28,102 nucleotides of DNA from Alphaproteobacteria bacterium (GTDB lineage Bacteria; Pseudomonadota; Alphaproteobacteria; UBA8366; Aestuariispiraceae): positions 1 through 28,102 of the forward strand of contig SPJV01000152.1 in the NCBI GenBank assembly GCA_006844765.1, given 5' to 3'. Shown here piece by piece: positions 7,969-15,376 of this stretch. How positions within the stretch are numbered: the first letter of the stretch is position 1; each line of letters begins with the position of its first letter. Under the pieces are notes generated by a model. That model saw nothing but the letters and a program-made list of their open reading frames with translations, was not told the DNA's origin and made no database searches. Made by a program: the position numbers and the translations under genes.

Positions 7969-9171
7969 TTACGTCACATTCCGTTCCTTGATCGGGTCGC
8001 CATTTCGGATGCGGGCGTAGCCGAGGCGGGTGAGGTCGATGGTTTGGAAGGCACCGGTCAGCAGAAGCTCGGAAATCGCGCGGCCGACGGCGGGGCTTTG
8101 TTGGATGCCATGGCCGCTGAAGCCATTGGCGAAGACGAAGTTCTCAACCTCATCATGGAAACCGACAATACCGTTATGGTCCAATGTGTTCACCTCATAG
8201 AGCCCGGCCCAACCGGTGGTGAATTTTATCTCTTCAAAGGGCGGCATACGCTCGGCGAGCATGGGCCAGATCCGCTCCTCATAGGGCGCCTGGTTGATCT
8301 CGATATCTTCGGTATCGGGATCCGGCTCGTCGTCCTTGGGTGAGATGCCGGTGATGAAATGTGCACCCTCCGGGCGGAAGAAAAGGCCCGATGGGCTGAT
8401 GGTCAACGGGTAATGCGAGAAATCGCGACGGCATTCGAAAACCAGGATCTCCCGCTTCCTGGGGCGCACCGGTAAATCGACATCACAAAGGGCGGCGACC
8501 ATACCGGCCTGTGGTCCGGCGGCGTTGATGAACGTGCCGGCGGACACCCGACGGCCTTGATCGGTCGTGACGGCATCCAGCCGATTGCCGCTGCGCGCAA
8601 TCCCGGTCACGCTTTCCGCGATATAGACAGCGCCTTGAGAGATCGCCTTCTTTCTAAACGCGATCATCAGGGCATAGGGATCGACCCAGCCTTCTCCCGA
8701 CAGGCCAAGTGTTCCGCCGGCCAGATCGTCATAGTTCAAATCCGGGTAACGCTTGGCGAGTTCCGTATTCTCCATGAATTGAACATCGGCGCCCAGGCCG
8801 CGTTGCATCTCGGCCAGCTCGATCAGCGTGTCACGGCTGCGGTCATTGGCGAGATAGAGATAACCATTCTCCCGGAAGTTCACATGCGGCGCGTCACCCT
8901 CGACCTGCAGATGTTCTTGCGCATTGCGGACAAAGTCGCGCCCGAACAGTCCGATCTTGATGTTCTCTTCCGTTGAGAATTGCTGACGAATGCCGCCGGC
9001 CGAACGCGGAGTCGAGTTGCTGGAATAGGCGGGGTCGCGCTCAATCACCACAAGGCGGCCCTGGAAGGCAGGGTTTGCTGTGATGAAATAGGCAATCGCG
9101 GACCCGATCACGCCGCCGCCGATAATGACAATGTCAGCGGTTTCAGAGCCGGGAGAAGACACAGCACTCAT
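7969..9171 (-). CDS. FAD-dependent oxidoreductase, FOXRED1/DAO family
   Basis: A 400-residue flavoprotein of the D-amino-acid oxidase/sarcosine oxidase fold. The Rossmann motif IVIIGGGVIGSAIAYF (GGGVIG at 18-23) is followed by the acidic ERDP and the STPRSAGGIRQQFS loop typical of this group; the C-terminus has GLYEVNTLDHNGIVG and a FANGFSGHGIQQSPAVG FAD-contact segment. These features are closest to FOXRED1-like oxidoreductases; the substrate is probably an amino acid or N-methyl amine but is not defined. The start at 9171 has AAAGGA and overlaps the preceding stop (ATGA), indicating translational coupling with the 112-aa gene. A start twelve codons earlier lies inside that gene and is less likely. 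Confidence 0.88.
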   Translation of the reverse strand: MSAVSSPGSETADIVIIGGGVIGSAIAYFITANPAFQGRLVVIERDPAYSSNSTPRSAGGIRQQFSTEENIKIGLFGRDFVRNAQEHLQVEGDAPHVNFRENGYLYLANDRSRDTLIELAEMQRGLGADVQFMENTELAKRYPDLNYDDLAGGTLGLSGEGWVDPYALMIAFRKKAISQGAVYIAESVTGIARSGNRLDAVTTDQGRRVSAGTFINAAGPQAGMVAALCDVDLPVRPRKREILVFECRRDFSHYPLTISPSGLFFRPEGAHFITGISPKDDEPDPDTEDIEINQAPYEERIWPMLAERMPPFEEIKFTTGWAGLYEVNTLDHNGIVGFHDEVENFVFANGFSGHGIQQSPAVGRAISELLLTGAFQTIDLTRLGYARIRNGDPIKERNVT

Positions 9172-9506
9172 ATGATCTTTTCCTTTGCAACGATGGCACT
9201 GAGCCATTCACGGGCACCACGCAGGTCGCGCCGTCGGATGAGTTTGTTTCGGGCGGTGGTCGGCAGTTCACTGGCCTCAATCACACCTTTGCGGATTAGC
9301 AGATCAACCAGGTCCTCCAGGACACGTGACATCTCTGCATCCGAGCGGTCCAATGCCGGATTTGACGCCGCCGTGACACCTTGTTCCTCAAGAAACGCGG
9401 TCACGTCCGGATGGTTCCCGGGCAATAGCTCCCGCCCAGCCGCTGGGCCAGCCGCCTTATGCAGGCCCGTTACCCGGCCATTCTGATCCCGTTCTACATA
9501 AGGCAT
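9168..9506 (-). CDS. Conserved small protein of unknown function
   Basis: A 112-residue soluble protein starting MPYVERDQNGRVTGLH. The middle segment SRVLEDLVDLLIRKGVIEASELPTTA is strongly helical, followed by a basic RNKLIRRRDLRGAREWL helix. From memory, proteins with this MPYV.RD..G.I..L start and VLEDLIDLLI.KG motif occur in many proteobacteria, and some are mislabelled as tryptophan synthase beta; I see no PLP-enzyme feature. GGAGGAGGA precedes the start at a good distance. The gene overlaps the FAD oxidoreductase start by 4 bases, so the two probably act together. It may be the second gene behind the cobalamin riboswitch, 112 bp after the 125-aa gene. Confidence 0.8.
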   Translation of the reverse strand: MPYVERDQNGRVTGLHKAAGPAAGRELLPGNHPDVTAFLEEQGVTAASNPALDRSDAEMSRVLEDLVDLLIRKGVIEASELPTTARNKLIRRRDLRGAREWLSAIVAKEKII

Positions 9507-9618
9507 GCGTTGATCCTCCTCCCCATCGATTGTCGCGGGGAAGAGGATGTTAACAACGCCTTTGCCGGGATTACCAGCTTTGTGAGCCTACCATCCGGCT
9601 TATGGTGCTGATGCTGTG

Positions 9619-9996
9619 TCAGGCGTGCAGCTGTCGACGCCGTCCCCGCTGCATTCGCCCCAGCTTTTCACGGGGGAAATGACTTATCTGCCGCAAAAGC
9701 TCGATAAGGCGTCCGGCCTCGCCCTTACTGGGCTCTATGCCGCTGAAGAGGGGCAAATCCAACAAGCGCTTTGCCGCATTGGCTGGGTCCATGCCTTCCG
9801 GCAAGGCGAGCACCCACGCCATCATGGCCGCTTTCGCCGACCCTTCAGCAGGCGAGACCGCAACCGCGAGATTGGACAGATAAAGCTGTGGGTCGAGCGC
9901 CCAAAGCAACTGATCGGGATTGTCGTAACCGTGAGGACCCTCAATCGAGACGCTGGATCCAAACAATGCTGCAAATGGCGACACCTGTCGCGTCAT
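9619..9996 (-). CDS. Orphan 125-aa protein under a cobalamin riboswitch
   Basis: I do not recognise this protein. It has 125 residues, no signal peptide and no membrane helix. The first half has aromatic and acidic residues (SIEGPHGYDNPDQLLWALDPQLYLSN), the centre is alanine-rich and helical, and the tail is basic (GRMQRGRRRQ). There are no cysteines, no His-rich metal motif as in CbtB, no CobW-type GTPase motif and no B12-binding DxHxxG. The start at 9996 has a very strong GGGGGAGG site about 6 bases upstream, and the B12 box ends 78 bases before the start, so it is the first gene controlled by the riboswitch. A cobalamin-related role is inferred only from that position. Confidence 0.72.
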   Translation of the reverse strand: MTRQVSPFAALFGSSVSIEGPHGYDNPDQLLWALDPQLYLSNLAVAVSPAEGSAKAAMMAWVLALPEGMDPANAAKRLLDLPLFSGIEPSKGEAGRLIELLRQISHFPREKLGRMQRGRRRQLHA

Positions 9997-10043
9997 CTTC
10001 TACCTCCCCCAGGACACCCCGCCCGGACTTCGAGTTGATCCGT

Positions 10044-10066
10044 GCCGGCGCTCTCATGAGCCCGGC
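10044..10066 (-). promoter_or_regulatory. Hairpin between riboswitch aptamer and start codon
   Basis: On the minus strand GCCGGGCTC-ATGA-GAGC-G-CCGGC forms a stem of about 9 pairs with one bulged G, directly after the aptamer. There is no U-run, so it is not a standard intrinsic terminator; it may belong to an expression platform acting on ribosome access. Confidence 0.45.
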
Positions 10067-10074
10067 TATGGAGT

Positions 10075-10308
10075 GGCAGGTCTCCTGGCTCGCGGGTCAT
10101 AGCGATCCTGTCCAACCTTCCCGACGCTATCGCGTCAGTGGCGGCATCTTCTTGAAACCGTGGTGTATAAACACCGGTTTCGAAGACACCTGGACAGGGG
10201 CTCACCGCATACAGTTGCGGGGGCAGCTTCGGCTTCTCCAGCACCTCATCCTATTGGCGAGGCATTGGATACCGAATTCCCTATTACGTCCTTCCCATCC
10301 GGTCACCC
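10075..10308 (-). promoter_or_regulatory. Cobalamin (B12) riboswitch
   Basis: Read on the minus strand, the class hallmarks appear in order: GGTGACC, ATAGGGAATTCGGT, the core GCCCCCGCAACTGTATGCGG (10224 to 10205), GCCACTG, GGGAAGG, GACCCGCGAGCCAGG and the B12 box GCCAGGAGACCTGCC (10089 to 10075). Such RNAs bind adenosyl- or methylcobalamin and shut off the downstream gene. The target is the 125-aa gene 78 bases downstream. In the gene-free stretch 9997-10447 the only other feature is the divergent promoter space 10309-10447, in which I see no further structure. Confidence 0.96.
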
Positions 10309-10447
10309 GGCGGTAAGGAACCACTCAGTAATCATCATATCCTATTCGGTGAAGCCGTACAGAAATTTCCTTTGAGCGACCGCCCCTTGCCTCATTTCGC
10401 CATTCGAGCGACACTTGCGTTACAGGAGCCCGATCCGGGGGGATGCT

Positions 10448-10882
10448 ATGTTTGAAACTTTGCGTGCCGGATTGAAGGAACAGCTTGAACGCCGCCGCCA
10501 AAGGCCCTTCCTTGATGCGGCAATGGCAAGCTGCGCTTTGGTCGCGATCGCGGATGGCGTTGTGACCCTATCGGAACGCAGTCGGGTCGATGATATTCTG
10601 GAACGGCTGGATGAACTCCGATTCTTTGACGTGCATGAGGCCATTAACCTCTTCAACGATTATGTCGATGGGATCGAAGCGGATAACAAGGCGGGCCGAA
10701 AGAAGGCGCTCGACGCTGTTGCGAAAATGAAAGGGGAACGCGCCGAGGCGCGGCTGCTGATTCGCATTTGCCTGGCCGTTAGTTTCGCCGATGAGGCTTT
10801 CCCGGATAGTGAGCGCGAAGAGGTGGAAACGATCTGCCGGTTATTAAACTTTGATCCGGCGGAGTTCCTGGAAGGACAGTAG
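10448..10882 (+). CDS. TerB-like protein
   Basis: A 144-residue soluble helical protein. The pattern DAAMASCALVAIADGVVTLSERSRVDDIL followed later by RICLAVSFADEAFPDSEREEVETICRLLNFDP is the paired acidic-helix layout of the TerB fold (tellurite-resistance protein B and DjlA N-terminal relatives), where conserved Asp/Glu residues may bind metal. The role is probably stress- or envelope-related but not defined; there is no terZCD cluster nearby, so a tellurite phenotype should not be assumed. The start at 10448 follows GGGGGGA; an upstream in-frame ATG 11 codons earlier lies before that SD and is less likely. It is divergent from the riboswitch-controlled genes and stands alone. Confidence 0.8.
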   Translation: MFETLRAGLKEQLERRRQRPFLDAAMASCALVAIADGVVTLSERSRVDDILERLDELRFFDVHEAINLFNDYVDGIEADNKAGRKKALDAVAKMKGERAEARLLIRICLAVSFADEAFPDSEREEVETICRLLNFDPAEFLEGQ

Positions 10883-10907
10883 TGCGGCTTGGCGGTTGAG
10901 GTTACCT

Positions 10908-11372
10908 CTAACGCGCCAATTCCGGGATGCCGCGTCGAACCACGTTCCTGATCGAAAAGTTGGAGTGCAGCCGCGCTACGCCGGGCAGGCGCGACAGGCT
11001 TTGTTGGTGAATGCGCTCATAATCCTTCAGATCTTGTACCAGCACCCGCATGATGTAATCCGATTGCCCCGCCATCAGGTAACACTCGACAATCTCCGGA
11101 CAGTCTTCAACCGCGGCCTCAAAGGCCTGAAGCGCATCCTCATTCTGTCGGTCCAGCTCAATCTGAACGAAAATCGAGGCGGAATAGCCCATCCGCTCCT
11201 CATCAATCAGGACTGTATAGCCATTGATCAAGCCGGACCGTTCCAGAAGCTGAACCCGCCGCAGACAGGCCGATGGTGACAGGCCAATCTTGCCGGAGAG
11301 ATCAGCATTGGAGATGCGTGCATTGGCCTGCATCTCTCTCAAAATCGCACGATCTATTCTGTCGAGCTCCAT
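10908..11372 (-). CDS. Lrp/AsnC-family regulator, probable regulator of ald
   Basis: A 154-residue feast/famine regulator. The N-terminal HTH is typical (MELDRIDRAILREMQANARISNADLSGKIGLSPSACLRRVQLLERSGLI, residues 1-49) and the C-terminal half is a RAM/AsnC ligand-binding domain (VQIELDRQNEDALQAFEAAVEDCPEIVECYLMAGQSDYIMRVLVQD). The start at 11372 has AGGAAT upstream; the frame extends 28 codons further, but those residues lie in the AT-rich operator region. It is divergent from alanine dehydrogenase, the arrangement known for AldR-type activators of ald, so L-alanine or another amino acid is a likely effector. Confidence 0.9.
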   Translation of the reverse strand: MELDRIDRAILREMQANARISNADLSGKIGLSPSACLRRVQLLERSGLINGYTVLIDEERMGYSASIFVQIELDRQNEDALQAFEAAVEDCPEIVECYLMAGQSDYIMRVLVQDLKDYERIHQQSLSRLPGVARLHSNFSIRNVVRRGIPELAR

Positions 11373-11405
11373 AATTGAATATTCCTGCGTAAATTTAATC
11401 AATTC

Positions 11406-11450
11406 TCGAATTAAATTCGATTTCGAAGCGATTATAAAGTGAATTCGAAA
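11406..11450. promoter_or_regulatory. Lrp-type palindromes in the regulator-ald intergenic region
   Basis: TCGAATT-A-AATTCGA (11406-11420) is a perfect 15-bp palindrome. A second pair, TTTCGAA (11421-11427) and TTCGAAA (11444-11450), lies directly beside it, and an ATTCGA half-site follows at 11455-11460. Repeated AT-rich dyads of this kind fit an Lrp/AsnC octamer serving both divergent promoters. Confidence 0.6.
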
Positions 11451-11537
11451 GCACATTCGACAATGTTTGCACTAGTATCGCTACGAGCCATCGTGGCTGC
11501 GACAAACAGAATCAAACAATGAAACCCGGGGTTGGAA

Positions 11538-12662
11538 ATGCTGATTGGTGTACCGAAGGAAGTGAAGAACCATGAATATCGCGTTGGGCTGGTCCCGGCG
11601 AGTGTTCGGGAACTATCCCATCATGGTCATTCGATCATGGTGGAGACAGGTGCGGGCAGTGGGATCGGCGTCGCTGATGCTGACTACGAAGCCGCCGGTG
11701 CCCGGATCGTTGCCTCGCAAGATGAGGTTTTCGCCGAAGCGGATATGGTCGTGAAAGTGAAGGAACCGCAGCCTTTCGAGTGCAAGAAGTTGCGCGAAGG
11801 TCAGATTCTTTTCACCTATCTGCATCTCGCCCCGGATCCGGAGCAGACCCGCCTGCTTCAGAAATCAGGTTGTATCGCAATCGCCTATGAAACGGTCACG
11901 GATGATCATGGTGGCCTACCCTTGTTGGCGCCGATGAGCGAGGTTGCTGGCAAGATGGCGCCCCAGGCCGGCGCGCATTGTCTGGAGAAAGCCCAGGGCG
12001 GGCGTGGCATGCTGATGGGCGGTGTGCCCGGCGTTGAACCAGCGAAAGTGCTGGTCATTGGCGGTGGTGTTTCGGGCATGAATGCGGCGCGGGTCGCTGT
12101 AGGAATGGGAGCAGACGTGACAATCTTGGAACGCAGTGTCCCCCGCTTGCGTTATCTTGATGACCTGTTCGAAGGCCGTGCAAAGACGCTTTATTCGACG
12201 GTCGATGCCGTTGAGCGGTTGAGCCGGGAAAGCGATCTGGTGATTGGCGCAGTGCTTGTGCCGGGCGCCGCAGCTCCCAAACTGATCACCCGTCCGATGC
12301 TGGCCGAGATGGCGACCGGCAGTGTTGTCGTTGATATTGCGATCGACCAGGGCGGTTGCTTGGAAACATCTCGCGCTACGACCCATGCAGAGCCGACTTT
12401 TGTCGAAGAGGACGTGATCCATTATTGCGTTGCGAATATGCCGGGGGCCGTGGCCAGAACCTCGACCTTTGCGCTGAACAACGCGACCTTACCTTTCACG
12501 CTTGCGCTTGCGGATAAGGGCTTCCGTGTTGCCTTGGCTGATGACCGCCATCTGCGTCAGGGCCTCAATGTCCATACTGGCAAGATTACCTACAAGGCAG
12601 TCGCCGAGGCTTTGGAACTGGACTATCTGCCGGCAGAAGAAGCGTTGGCAATATCCTATTAG
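11538..12662 (+). CDS. ald: Alanine dehydrogenase
   Basis: A 374-residue NAD-dependent enzyme interconverting L-alanine with pyruvate and ammonia. From the ATG at 11538 the active-site residues fall at the family numbers: Arg15 (EYRVGLVP), Lys75 (VVKVKEPQ) and His96 (TYLHLAPD). The NAD Rossmann motif VLVIGGGVSGMNAARV has GGGVSG at 175-180, and the N-terminal MLIGVPKEVKNHEYRV is standard. A TTG two codons earlier is an unlikely start. The SD is weak (GGGGTTGG). The Lrp/AsnC gene next door with palindromes in the shared promoter suggests induction by amino acids. Confidence 0.97.
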   Translation: MLIGVPKEVKNHEYRVGLVPASVRELSHHGHSIMVETGAGSGIGVADADYEAAGARIVASQDEVFAEADMVVKVKEPQPFECKKLREGQILFTYLHLAPDPEQTRLLQKSGCIAIAYETVTDDHGGLPLLAPMSEVAGKMAPQAGAHCLEKAQGGRGMLMGGVPGVEPAKVLVIGGGVSGMNAARVAVGMGADVTILERSVPRLRYLDDLFEGRAKTLYSTVDAVERLSRESDLVIGAVLVPGAAAPKLITRPMLAEMATGSVVVDIAIDQGGCLETSRATTHAEPTFVEEDVIHYCVANMPGAVARTSTFALNNATLPFTLALADKGFRVALADDRHLRQGLNVHTGKITYKAVAEALELDYLPAEEALAISY

Positions 12663-12673
12663 GGACCATCGCA

Positions 12674-12708
12674 CCCTCCTCTCGGAAAATTCTATTCTGA
12701 GGGGAGGG
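12674..12708. terminator. Stem-loop between ald and the PilZ gene
   Basis: CCCTCCTCTC (12674-12683) pairs with GAGGGGAGGG (12699-12708), ten pairs with one G-U, around a 15-base AT-rich loop. It begins 12 bases after the ald stop and lies before the end of the convergent PilZ gene, so it probably ends transcription from one or both sides. There is no strong U-run. Confidence 0.55.
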
Positions 12709-12723
12709 ATGCGCGCCCCAGAG

Positions 12724-13146
12724 TTAGAGGGACGCGGACACAGGCACGGCGCGCGTCTGCGCCGTGAAGCTTCGCGGCATCGGCAGATGTGGCGTGCGTT
12801 CCTTCTCCCGATCAGCGGTGAAACGCAGGGTGATTACATTCTCGATCAATTGGAAACTCCTGTCGTCCAGGTCAGTGAAGGCAACCGAATAGATCATCCC
12901 TTCTTCATCCATGCTGACGATTTCGACCTGCAGCGGCAGAATTGTCTCATCAGTCACACGGATATGCATGGTGCCGCAATCACCCACTTCCAGCTTTGCG
13001 CGGTCAGGGTAGAACCCGCAGCCGCCCAGGCCGATATCCGTCAGACGTCCCCGGACATCGCCGAATGCGGCGGGTAGCCGAACGGCGACGCGGCGGTCTT
13101 TTCGTTTGTCTCCCAACCCGACGATTTTAATCAGATTGCCGAACAT
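12724..13146 (-). CDS. PilZ-domain protein with altered second motif
   Basis: A 140-residue cytoplasmic protein. After a short N-terminal segment (MFGNLIKIVGLG) comes RKDRR, the RxxxR part of the cyclic-di-GMP site, then a beta-barrel-like stretch with DIGLGGCGFY where canonical PilZ proteins have (D/N)xSxxG; the Ser is Gly here. Binding of c-di-GMP is therefore plausible but may be weakened. The C-terminal 35 residues are basic and look disordered. The start at 13146 follows GGAGGA at the right spacing; the longer upstream frame lacks support. It lies 95 bp downstream of the solute-binding-protein gene on the same strand and may be co-transcribed with it. Confidence 0.83.
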   Translation of the reverse strand: MFGNLIKIVGLGDKRKDRRVAVRLPAAFGDVRGRLTDIGLGGCGFYPDRAKLEVGDCGTMHIRVTDETILPLQVEIVSMDEEGMIYSVAFTDLDDRSFQLIENVITLRFTADREKERTPHLPMPRSFTAQTRAVPVSASL

Positions 13147-13241
13147 GCGCTTTCTCCTCCATAGACATGCGGCGCTTCTGGCCGCGAATTGCCCTCTCGG
13201 CATGAGAGTCGCAATCGGCATGCCAAACTTTGGAGAGTCCA

Positions 13242-13979
13242 TTACTCAGACAGAATTTTCGTCACTGCATTGTTGAAGCGGCGTAGGATCGTGCCATCAA
13301 CCGTGTTTGCGCACATAAGATAGCGATCATTGCCCGGGGGAATATCGGGATAGGAAATTGCTGTAAAGGGCCGGTCACGGTCGCCGGTAGAAACGGCCAA
13401 ATTGTCAAATTCCTCTCCCGACATGATCGTGTAGTCGAACCGATCTTGCAGCATCAATCCGACCAGCCCCTGTACGCTATGGGCTGTTCTTTTCATCGGG
13501 GGATGATGTACTTCAAGTAACGTATCAATGAAGCGACCGTAGGAATAGCTGAGTTTGGCCCCAAACCGCAGATCTTTGTCCTGGAATAGGGCCGATAGAG
13601 TTGGGTGATCAAACTTCTGCGCATCTTCTGTTTCGACCACGATCACTTGCGGCTGATCGCGGTAGAGCGGTATGCTGAATTGCGCAAAAGTCTCCCGCTC
13701 CGGGTTCTTGAACCAGCCTGGAGAGCAGGCCGCCTGCCCGGTCGCAATGCTTTCAATCTGACGGTTGAAACGAAGTCGCTCCCACGTCACCTCGATGCCC
13801 GCTTCAACAAAGGCACGGTCCACCAAACCGGCGACTAAACCGCCGATCTGGCCATCCTTATCGCGTGTGTAGTAGGGCGGGCGGATGTCATAGAGTAACG
13901 ACAACGGCTCCGCGCGCATGTTCTTTGCGGGAAATGCTGCGACGGTCAGAAGAATGAGTAGTGATGTGATCGATCGCAT
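13242..13979 (-). CDS. Periplasmic solute-binding protein, family 3
   Basis: A 245-residue exported protein. MRSITSLLILLTVAAFPAKNMRAEP is a Sec signal peptide. The mature part starts LSLLYDIRPPYYTRDKDGQIGGLVAGLVDRAFVEAGIEVTWERLRFNRQIESIATGQ, the usual opening of SBP_bac_3 proteins (amino-acid binding proteins and relatives). No ABC permease or ATPase gene lies beside it, so it may be an orphan receptor or signalling partner rather than a transporter part; similar orphans accompany c-di-GMP systems, and a PilZ gene follows. A GTG three codons upstream is an alternative start; AGGGAG is 11 bases before the ATG and only 2 before the GTG, so the choice is open. Confidence 0.8.
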   Translation of the reverse strand: MRSITSLLILLTVAAFPAKNMRAEPLSLLYDIRPPYYTRDKDGQIGGLVAGLVDRAFVEAGIEVTWERLRFNRQIESIATGQAACSPGWFKNPERETFAQFSIPLYRDQPQVIVVETEDAQKFDHPTLSALFQDKDLRFGAKLSYSYGRFIDTLLEVHHPPMKRTAHSVQGLVGLMLQDRFDYTIMSGEEFDNLAVSTGDRDRPFTAISYPDIPPGNDRYLMCANTVDGTILRRFNNAVTKILSE

Positions 13980-14085
13980 ATCGACCACCGCTCCCTGCTT
14001 GCCCTTGTTCGTAGAACAGAATACCTGCGCAGCGCGTCAGGACCAAAGGAAATCCGCGTTGACGTATTTCACCGTAAGATAGCCT

Positions 14086-15363
14086 TTAAGAAAGGATATC
14101 CTTCATCCGATACCAAAACATACCGAGGGTCAGTAACGGTGTTCTGAAACGTCCACCTGGAAAGGGGGGCGGTGTGAAGCCAGACATATGGTCGAATTTC
14201 TCCGACTGTCCGCGGACGGCGTCGGCGATCAGCTTGCCGGACATGTTGGAGAGCGCGACGCCATGGCCGGAGAAGCCTTGGGCGAAGAATGTGCTATCCC
14301 CGATCCGACCCAGATGCGGCATCCGGCTGACGGTGATCCCGATCCAGCCGCCCCAGACATGCTCGATCTGAACATCATCCAATTGCGGAAAAACCCTCAA
14401 CATGCGCGGACGGACAAAACTGCCGAGATCATTGGGCTCCAAGCCTGAATAGGTTGCCCGCCCCCCGAACAGCATGCGCTTATCACCGGAAAGCCTATAG
14501 TAATCGACGATGAAATTCGTATTGCAGATTGCTTCATCATTGGGGATCAGACCTTTAGCGCGGTTCTCACCCAATGGTTCCGTCGCCAGGATATAACTGC
14601 CGACCGGCATGATGCGGCGATATAGATAGGGTACTTTTTCCTTCAGATAGGCATTCCCTGCCAGTATCAGGAAGTTCGCACTTAATGTTCCGTGAGCGGT
14701 CTTAAGACTGGGATTGGTGCCGCTATCCACGTCAAGAACGGGACTGTTTTCGAAGATCTTGGCGCCCAGCCCTCGGGCTGCCTCAGCCAATCCGATACAA
14801 TAGTTCAGGGGATGGATGTGGCCGGCTCCAGGCTCCCATAAGGCGCCTTGATAGATATCCGATCCGACGACATCCCGGGCGCCCGATTTATCGTAGAGTT
14901 GGGATCCGGTGTATCCCCATTTCTCCCAATCTTCGTGCATTTCCTGGAGTTCGGGGACATGGCTGGATTTTTCCGCCGCGTGGATATAGCCCCATTTCAG
15001 GTCACAATTGATGTTGAAGCGTTCGACGCGGTCGGCAATCAGTTTGGGAGCGTTGAAGCCGACATCCTTGCATGTCTCCGCGGTGTCCCGACCGAGGTTT
15101 TTCTCAATCTCCGACAGGCTTTGATGGAAGCCTGTGCAGACTTGGCCCCCATTCCGACCAGAGGCGCCAAAGCCGACAGTCTCTCCCTCCAGCACCGCAA
15201 CGCTGTACCCGGCCTCCGCCAGTTCCAACGCGGCGGACAGGCCCGTATACCCCCCGCCGAGGATCGCCACATCGACCTTCATATCCCCTTCGAAGCGGGG
15301 AAAAGGCTCGTATGGCGTCGCGGTGGCACGGTAATAGGACAGATTATCATGTGCGGTTTTCAT
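14086..15363 (-). CDS. Gamma-glutamylputrescine oxidase-like FAD oxidoreductase
   Basis: A 425-residue flavoprotein of the DadA/PuuB group. After a short N-terminal piece typical of PuuB (SYYRATATPYEPFPRFEGDMKVDVAILGGG) comes the FAD motif GGGYTG (36-41) and GASGRNGGQVCTGFHQS, then VWGGWIGITVSRMPHLGRIG and FAQGFSGHGVALSNMSGKLIADAV near the C-terminus. PuuB-type enzymes oxidise the gamma-glutamylated amine made by the ligase encoded just upstream. CAGGAGC precedes the start at 15363, and only 13 bases separate it from the ligase stop. The amine could be putrescine or another primary amine. Confidence 0.9.
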   Translation of the reverse strand: MKTAHDNLSYYRATATPYEPFPRFEGDMKVDVAILGGGYTGLSAALELAEAGYSVAVLEGETVGFGASGRNGGQVCTGFHQSLSEIEKNLGRDTAETCKDVGFNAPKLIADRVERFNINCDLKWGYIHAAEKSSHVPELQEMHEDWEKWGYTGSQLYDKSGARDVVGSDIYQGALWEPGAGHIHPLNYCIGLAEAARGLGAKIFENSPVLDVDSGTNPSLKTAHGTLSANFLILAGNAYLKEKVPYLYRRIMPVGSYILATEPLGENRAKGLIPNDEAICNTNFIVDYYRLSGDKRMLFGGRATYSGLEPNDLGSFVRPRMLRVFPQLDDVQIEHVWGGWIGITVSRMPHLGRIGDSTFFAQGFSGHGVALSNMSGKLIADAVRGQSEKFDHMSGFTPPPFPGGRFRTPLLTLGMFWYRMKDILS

Positions 15364-15376
15364 TGTTTGCTCCTGC

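Noticed and set aside
9993..10244. Minus-strand 83-codon frame within the riboswitch
   Set aside because: Coincides with conserved structured RNA elements (core and B12 box), which explain the sequence better than coding.
10448..10882. Tellurite-resistance locus
   Set aside because: Only a TerB-fold protein is present; terZ, terC, terD and terE are absent, so a resistance function is not supported.
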